DNA of 49,869 nucleotides. Source: Enterococcus rivorum. GTDB taxonomy: Bacteria; Bacillota; Bacilli; Lactobacillales; Enterococcaceae. The notes under the pieces are model-generated. The model saw only the letters and a program-made list of their open reading frames with translations, searched no databases and was not told where the DNA came from. Below are positions 44,928 through 49,869 of the stretch, in pieces. How positions within the stretch are numbered: position 1 is the first letter of the stretch; each line of letters opens with the position of its first letter. Location: the NCBI RefSeq assembly GCF_001742285.1, contig NZ_MIEK01000020.1, forward strand, positions 1 through 49,869. Reading direction: 5' to 3'. The translations under genes were made by a program, and so were the position numbers.

Positions 44928-45728
44928 TTAACCTTCTGGTGCTTCTTCTGGAGCAGCAACTATTTTCCAAGTAACTTTAGCTGTGTATGTGTCAACTGCC
45001 ATATTGGAAGCTGTTACTGCTGGAATGGTCAACTTAATGGATTTATCTGTTGTATCTTTTGCTAAGTCTGCATTTGATTTACCAAAAGACATAATATAAC
45101 GACCTTTTCCTTCTTTTTTGACTTTGTCAGCGGTAACTACCGTTTTAGCATCGTTTTCTGCTTCTGTTAATTGGAAGCCAGTAGCAATATTTGAAGGAAT
45201 AACATTTTTATTATCTCCTTGAGATACTATAGAACCATTACTAAAGTCAATGGTAGAAGCAGTTAGTTTGTTATTGCCTGTCCCTGTAAATTGTTGTGTC
45301 AATTGTGCTGTAATCGTATAGCCATATTTTCCACCTGCACGAACATCTGCCCATTGAACATAGTTCCCACGTCTAATTTTTGTTTCTGCATTATCTGGGT
45401 CAGTAAATACCAATGGTTTAGCAAACGCTGTAACTGCATCTGCTGAGGTTTTAACTGTTCCAAATTCTAAATTAGTTGTTTTTTCTACAATTAATGAACC
45501 TTTATCTGTATTTTCATTTTCACCTGGTGATTCTGGGTCTGGATCTGGCAAAGGTTTTTCTGGATTTTCTGGGTCAACTGTTGGTGTGTCGCCTCCCCCT
45601 GCTACTCCTTCCTCAACCTTAACAGTACCTGTAGAATCTAGTGCTGTCGGTGCTGCTAAAACTGTTGCTGGTGCTCCCAAAGCTAAAAAAGCTGCTAGAG
45701 CGAGTGATGAAAGTGTTGTGTTTTTCAT
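44928..45728 (-). CDS. Small WxL-domain surface protein
   Basis: 266 residues. The signal peptide ends TVLAA. Mature protein: STGTVKVEEG, a Pro/Asp/Glu-rich linker (DPENPEKPLPDPDPESPG), then a WxL domain to the end (NLEFGTVKTS onward, second motif TAKVTWKIVA). It is the classic compact WxL form expected to bind the cell wall together with the DUF916 protein. Strong SD GGAGG lies before the ATG. Confidence 0.93.
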   Translation of the reverse strand: MKNTTLSSLALAAFLALGAPATVLAAPTALDSTGTVKVEEGVAGGGDTPTVDPENPEKPLPDPDPESPGENENTDKGSLIVEKTTNLEFGTVKTSADAVTAFAKPLVFTDPDNAETKIRRGNYVQWADVRAGGKYGYTITAQLTQQFTGTGNNKLTASTIDFSNGSIVSQGDNKNVIPSNIATGFQLTEAENDAKTVVTADKVKKEGKGRYIMSFGKSNADLAKDTTDKSIKLTIPAVTASNMAVDTYTAKVTWKIVAAPEEAPEG

Positions 45729-45791
45729 TTTGTATCCTCCTATTAAATGTATGTATTTGATAACTTGAGTTGCCTCAAACGTATCACGAAA

Positions 45792-46601
45792 TTAAGGTAA
45801 ATCTCCTAATATCCAAGTTAATGTTGTTTCATAAGTAACTGGATGTATTTTAGTATTTTCTGGAATCCTAATACTAATTGCTTCATTTGTGTAGACAGGC
45901 TTCCCATCCTTATCGTCAATAATGGGATTTCCTTGTTCATCTAGTTCTGGCTTAAGGGTGTTTTCTTGATTAGCTTTATTCTTTGGAGAAGCCCCAAAAA
46001 TAATTAGCCAGGTCCCATTTTGACCTTTTTCTTTTTCTAGATTTGCTATATTATAAGCTTGATTAAAATTCTGAAAAGCTATGGTATCCCGAGCAACTGT
46101 TGGTAATTCTCTATCACCAAGACTGTTCACCCAGATTTTATCGAGAGAAAAGATAGCGCCATTTAATTCTTGTTCTTCTTTTTCTTGAATCACATTATTT
46201 TTAAATTGGCCACTCTGTTTGACTTGTAAAGACCAACTACTCGCTTGCTCTCGCTGATCTGTAATCTGTATGTAACTCCCTCGAACTTCGTCACTATTTA
46301 CGAAACGTTGAGAACGAAGATAGTAAATTGAATCCTTTTTTTCTGGCTCTAAAGTCACCTTGCCAAAAGCCCAATCAGATGCAAAATCAATCCGTAAGTT
46401 CCCCTCCGTTGAATGAATTTTTTCCGGTATAAGTTTCTCTTCTGGATTCTCTGGATCAAGTATTACTGTTTTTTCACTATTTTCAACGTGAACTGTTCCA
46501 GTACTTTTTGGTTTATTTTCTGCTGCATCTGCCTCAATACCTACAAAAAACATTACTGCTAAGCAACTAATAAATTTTTTTTTCTTACAGTTTATTTTCA
46601 C
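45792..46601 (-). CDS. Divergent small WxL-domain protein
   Basis: 269 residues. A signal peptide of about 26 residues is followed by STGTVHVEN and DPENPEEKLIPE, the same linker plan as the neighbouring WxL protein. The domain has WSLQVKQSGQF as first motif and TLTWILGDLP at the C-terminus. Start is GTG, overlapping the stop of the LPKAG gene (GTGA). Probably a structural paralogue of the downstream WxL gene. Confidence 0.88.
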   Translation of the reverse strand: MKINCKKKKFISCLAVMFFVGIEADAAENKPKSTGTVHVENSEKTVILDPENPEEKLIPEKIHSTEGNLRIDFASDWAFGKVTLEPEKKDSIYYLRSQRFVNSDEVRGSYIQITDQREQASSWSLQVKQSGQFKNNVIQEKEEQELNGAIFSLDKIWVNSLGDRELPTVARDTIAFQNFNQAYNIANLEKEKGQNGTWLIIFGASPKNKANQENTLKPELDEQGNPIIDDKDGKPVYTNEAISIRIPENTKIHPVTYETTLTWILGDLP

Positions 46602-46945
46602 TCCTGCTTCCCCCTTATGCTTTTAAAGATCACAACACTCAGAGATAGCAAGAGTAAAGCAATACCTAAAAATAGATAGTTATTGCCGTTTTCTCCTGCT
46701 TTTGGAAGTTTTCCACGGGGCTTATCCTGAGAATGAGTTGCAGAACTTGCCTCACTTGTTACCGATTCAGTTGAAGATATAGATGAACTACTGGAATCCT
46801 TTGATTGGGATGATTCCTCAAAAGTAATCCCTACCCGGATATTTACTTGTCCTCCATCTACTGCTTCAACAACTGAAACAGCCTCAAATGAAAAATAAAC
46901 CAGAAGGAAAATAAAAAAAATACGACAAAACCTTTTCATTAACAT
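46598..46945 (-). CDS. Short sortase-type cell-wall-anchored protein (LPKAG)
   Basis: About 115 residues from the ATG at 46945 (SD AGGAG). A signal peptide is followed by a short Ser/Thr/Glu-rich linker, LPKAG, a membrane helix (LFLGIALLLLSLSVVIF) and a charged tail (RGKQE). The anchoring motif differs from LPxTG at the fourth position. Almost the whole mature chain is linker, so it may be a small stalk or partner. First structural gene of the WxL locus. Confidence 0.85.
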   Translation of the reverse strand: MLMKRFCRIFFIFLLVYFSFEAVSVVEAVDGGQVNIRVGITFEESSQSKDSSSSSISSTESVTSEASSATHSQDKPRGKLPKAGENGNNYLFLGIALLLLSLSVVIFKSIRGKQE

Positions 46946-47023
46946 ATTCTCTCCTCTTCTTATTTGACTGCTACTCATTTCTCAAATTAAGCCCGACACA
47001 TGATTATTTCTTCCCAAAATTGT

Positions 47024-47731
47024 CTATTCTATGATAGAATCATTTAACATGTATCCAATAGAACGAATTGTTTTAAAAATTTGAGGGGATTTCCCATGAT
47101 CTTTTAACTTATTTCTTAGATGGAACAACACATTACTAACCTTGTACTGTTTTAATTTCCCTTCACAAGAACCATTCCAAATGTATGAATAGATTTCTTC
47201 ATAAGTACATGTTTGATTCACATTTTGATATAAATAATCGACCAAAGCATATTCTATCTTAGTTAAGCCAATTTTTTCTCCCTGTACAACAACTTCAAGA
47301 TTTAATGGATTCAAATCAATTTTTTTCGAAGTTGCTAACGGCTGACTATTTCCTTTTCTTTTATCTTGAATCGTGTAAACAATGTTCATTGTGTTTTTGA
47401 CCATAATTGCCATTTCATCCATGGGTGTTTTCTCACTAAAATTGTCTAAAACACCTAAATGTAAAATATTTTTTTTCGTTAGCGGTTGATAATTTTTCAA
47501 AAAAGTCCACATCGGGATAGAGGAATCTTTTTTTATTGAAAGAATTAAATTAAAAAGCTCTGCTGATTCTGCTTCATGGTTACTACAAAAAATAATCCCG
47601 TTCATCCCATTTATTTTATTTAGATTTACCTTTTTATTCTCAAAAAAAAATAAATCTATATCCGTATGTTTTTCAAATTCTTGTCGATTAAACATATACT
47701 CTGTCAGCTCAATGATCGCTATAGCACACAA
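47024..47731 (-). CDS. Winged-helix regulator with degenerate receiver domain
   Basis: 235 residues. The C-terminal about 100 form an OmpR-type winged helix (GLTKIEYALVDYLYQNVNQT, VSNVLFHLRNKLKDHG, IRSIGYMLN). The N-terminal half resembles a receiver but the expected phospho-acceptor position (GIIFCSNHE) has no Asp, so it is probably not phosphorylated. Start TTG, seven bases after AGGAGG. It is the first gene on the WxL-locus strand and the likely local regulator. Confidence 0.82.
   Translation of the reverse strand: MCAIAIIELTEYMFNRQEFEKHTDIDLFFFENKKVNLNKINGMNGIIFCSNHEAESAELFNLILSIKKDSSIPMWTFLKNYQPLTKKNILHLGVLDNFSEKTPMDEMAIMVKNTMNIVYTIQDKRKGNSQPLATSKKIDLNPLNLEVVVQGEKIGLTKIEYALVDYLYQNVNQTCTYEEIYSYIWNGSCEGKLKQYKVSNVLFHLRNKLKDHGKSPQIFKTIRSIGYMLNDSIIE
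47026..47040. promoter_or_regulatory. Perfect palindrome at the regulator/LPKAG boundary
   Basis: ATTCTAT-G-ATAGAAT lies at the 3' end of the regulator gene, about 80 bases before the LPKAG start, followed by a TAGACA on the minus strand. Possible operator or promoter element for the WxL genes. Confidence 0.35.
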
Positions 47732-48030
47732 AGAAATTCCTCCTTAAAATATCTTAATTTAAACTATAAATCAGATTTCTTCTTTTTGAAAATCTAAAAA
47801 ATCTCTTAATTAGAAACATCTATAAACCAGCAACAAATAATTTACATGTAAAAAAAATTATAAAAAACACACTTATAAATAGATATATACATAATTTTTT
47901 AATGATATAAAAGATATTTTTTAACCTAAATTTAATAAAAAGGTTGTTTTTTTCTTGTTTAAAGAAATATCCCAAGGAGAAATGCAACTATATATTTTTT
48001 ATATTTATTTTTCCGAACACAAAATCAAAT
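47732..48030. other. AT-rich intergenic segment
   Basis: No ORF I can support. It contains the SD and a candidate TATAGT -10 for the regulator gene, and otherwise long A and T runs. Confidence 0.5.
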
Positions 48031-48061
48031 AAAGACAAAATTGAATATCAATTTTGTCTTT
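48031..48061 (-). terminator. Terminator of the second Mga-type gene
   Basis: AAAGACAAAATTG and CAATTTTGTCTTT form a perfect 13-bp stem with a 5-base loop, about 70 bases past the stop at 48132. Confidence 0.7.
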
Positions 48062-48131
48062 CAAGATTTATTTATTTTTGTTTTCTTTTTACTTTATGAC
48101 TAGTCATTTAATTTAAAAAAATAGTTCTATT

Positions 48132-49568
48132 TTATGACAATCTTTTTTCATCTAAATATAATCTAAAATTAGACCATTCTACATCAGAAAGAATATTTGA
48201 GAAAAAATACATTTCACAATTCTTTAAGGGTTCAACTACTGTGAAATTACACACTATTAAATCAATATTCATCTTTTCTATCAACTCAGGTTTAAAAGGC
48301 TGATTTAATAAAAATACAGCCTCTGTCTTTTGAGGCAAATTTTTTAAAGCTAAATATTTAGAATACGAAATAACTGCCGGAGGCCCCATAATTAAAAAAA
48401 GCACTTTTTTTACTGTATTCATTTTAGATACTGTAAAAACTGTCAATTTAATGGCCATATCATAGGTATGAATAAAATTAGCATTGTTTTTTAGAATTTT
48501 ATACCAAATTGCTAATATATGTGGATATTTTTTTTCTATATTATCTTTAAGGTATGAATTGGTCGTTTGAAATATATCAGAAGCATCCGATAAAGCATTC
48601 AAGTTTACTAAGAAACCTGTTAATAGAATTTTTAAATCCATATGAACGGAATAGTTCAAGTTAACTGTATCAAAAAACATATCTACTAGAGACTCAAATT
48701 TCCTAAATTCTTTTACTAACTCATTCGTAAAAGACATCGAGTTACCATCATAAATTACATTATTAATCATCACTAAGTAAAGAAAAACATATTCTGATTC
48801 AGGAATATCTTGCTCCTCGATGATTACTTCTTTTGCTAAATTTTTTTTCAATAACAAAAAACCACTGTGGCTACTATATTTATTAATTGTTTCTTCCTTT
48901 AATTGGATAAATTTTTTCATAGAGGTTCTTTTTTTTATAATAAATAGCCATTTTTCAAGCGCTTGATAATTGATATTTAAAAGCCTACTATAACTTTTTC
49001 CAAAATCTTCGAAAGGATTATGATTATTATTACTTGTAAATTCCGAGTGATTTATTTCTTCATAATCAAAGTACTTATAATCAAAAAAATGAAAGTAAAA
49101 GTATCGAATGTTTACTTCATTACCAATTAGATATAGTGGATTTGTGTTCATCTCGATTTCATATTCATTCAGTATATCTTTAAGATAGGCAAGATATTTC
49201 CTTAACGTCGATTCAGAAACATACCATTCCTCCAATAGTCCACTAGTTGTAATATACTTTCCATCAAAAATAGCTTCTAGAATCGAAAATAATGGACTAT
49301 TTCTAACAATTGATCGAATATGTTTTGTAAGTAAAAGCATATCCGTATTTTTTTTTAAGGAAAGATAATTATTTTCATAAAACAGTTGATCTGGAAACAT
49401 TTCTACAAGCACTTGTGCATCTTTTTGGATCGTTTTTAGCGTCACTTGACACTTTTGGGATAAATGAATAAGGGAAACAGGAACCTCAGAATCCATTAAA
49501 ATAGATAAAATATCAATCTGTCTTTTTTTACCAGAATCTATTAACAGCCTATGCCCTAAGTCGTTCAT
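48132..49568 (-). CDS. Mga-type helix-turn-helix regulator
   Basis: About 478 residues of Mga/AtxA type. The N-terminal HTH (LIHLSQKCQVTLKTIQKDAQ) is followed by a second HTH (TTSGLLEEWYVSESTLRKYL), a helical PRD-like middle and an EIIB-like end. It is distinct in sequence from the Mga-type protein at 13.7-15.2 kb. The ATG at 49568 or the one four codons earlier could be the start; neither SD is ideal. It lies directly upstream of the WxL locus on the same strand, so surface-protein control is plausible. Confidence 0.78.
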   Translation of the reverse strand: MNDLGHRLLIDSGKKRQIDILSILMDSEVPVSLIHLSQKCQVTLKTIQKDAQVLVEMFPDQLFYENNYLSLKKNTDMLLLTKHIRSIVRNSPLFSILEAIFDGKYITTSGLLEEWYVSESTLRKYLAYLKDILNEYEIEMNTNPLYLIGNEVNIRYFYFHFFDYKYFDYEEINHSEFTSNNNHNPFEDFGKSYSRLLNINYQALEKWLFIIKKRTSMKKFIQLKEETINKYSSHSGFLLLKKNLAKEVIIEEQDIPESEYVFLYLVMINNVIYDGNSMSFTNELVKEFRKFESLVDMFFDTVNLNYSVHMDLKILLTGFLVNLNALSDASDIFQTTNSYLKDNIEKKYPHILAIWYKILKNNANFIHTYDMAIKLTVFTVSKMNTVKKVLFLIMGPPAVISYSKYLALKNLPQKTEAVFLLNQPFKPELIEKMNIDLIVCNFTVVEPLKNCEMYFFSNILSDVEWSNFRLYLDEKRLS

Positions 49569-49605
49569 ATGTATACTCATGCTCCCTTATAAAGAATTAA
49601 AAAAA

Positions 49606-49653
49606 CCTATTAATAGGCAAAACTATTATCACTGTTTCTTTCTTAATTGTCAA
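49606..49653 (-). promoter_or_regulatory. Promoter and palindrome of the Mga-type gene
   Basis: On the minus strand TTGACA (49648-49653) and GATAAT (49625-49630) have a 17-base spacer. The palindrome CCTATTAATAGG (49606-49617) covers the expected start site and is followed by T7, so it may be an operator or a tiny attenuator. Confidence 0.6.
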
Positions 49654-49776
49654 CAAATGCCTTTCCTAAGTACAGAACCCTTTCTAACCTTTATTTTTTC
49701 TTAATATGAATAATGTTATTTCATTTAGCCTGTTTTTCTTTCTATTTAATTAGATTAAAAAATAGCGATAAAAGAG

Positions 49777-49826
49777 AGTGGGACAATAGTCAGAAATACA
49801 TCTGATTGTTGCCTCACTTTTTTGAT
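49777..49826 (-). terminator. Hairpin terminator of a neighbouring operon
   Basis: AGTGGGACAATAGTCAG and CTGATTGTTGCCTCACT pair almost fully, with T tracts outside. It is the 'gagtgggac' type hairpin. No gene inside the window ends here, so it should serve a minus-strand gene beyond the right edge. Confidence 0.55.
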
Positions 49827-49869
49827 TTCTAAAAAAAGAGAATGTTCCGTTTAAAAAACAAGAGGGATC

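Overview
The window comes from a low-GC Firmicute, most likely an Enterococcus or a close relative. The reasons are AT-rich DNA, strong AGGAGG-type ribosome binding sites, many TTG/GTG starts, WxL/DUF916 cell-surface gene clusters, Mga-type regulators and the 'gagtgggac' type of intergenic hairpin. That taxonomic call is inference. No rRNA, tRNA, insertion sequence, prophage or CRISPR array is visible.

Layout. 0.1-1.6 kb: an APC amino-acid permease. 2.0-4.4 kb: a two-gene ABC exporter. 4.5-7.5 kb: a TPP-riboswitch-controlled thiamine salvage operon (thiM-thiD-thiE plus a GFA-type zinc protein). 7.7-9.0 kb: two membrane proteins. 9.3-12.4 kb: trmK, a Nif3-like gene and pepT. 12.7-17.7 kb: an aldo/keto reductase, an Mga-type regulator, a GrpB protein with an odd start, an unknown gene with a cryptic coupled upstream ORF, and an XRE regulator. 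18.0-19.3 kb: a secreted M23 peptidoglycan hydrolase. 19.4-21.6 kb: RidA, DsrE and YdeI-like genes with two decayed gene remnants between them.

21.7-27.2 kb is a reactive-sulfur (persulfide) response locus. The minus-strand operon encodes a rhodanese, a CoA-(per)sulfide reductase, a second rhodanese, the persulfide sensor CstR and a thioredoxin. A divergent gene encodes an 817-residue reductase-rhodanese-TusA-DsrE2 fusion. Both promoters can be read directly, and each carries a TATACC-type inverted repeat placed so that CstR could repress it.

27.4-35.3 kb: a membrane M50-type metalloprotease, then an exported flavinylated fumarate-reductase-like lipoprotein next to a divergent YesM/YesN-type two-component system, with a CRP/ArcR-like palindrome in front of the reductase. 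An LssY_C protein, a small unknown protein and an AI-2E-family transporter follow.

35.5-47.7 kb is a one-strand WxL surface-protein locus: a winged-helix regulator with a degenerate receiver, a short LPKAG-anchored protein, two small WxL proteins, a DUF916/DUF3324 protein, a membrane protein of unknown function, a ricin-like WxL protein, a signal-peptidase homologue that has lost both catalytic residues, and a 1414-residue beta-helix WxL adhesin. A second Mga-type regulator closes the window. The most notable points are the catalytically dead signal peptidase in the WxL locus, the A-tract frameshift at the start of the ricin-WxL gene, the two CstR-type operators, and several small broken or unusual gene starts.
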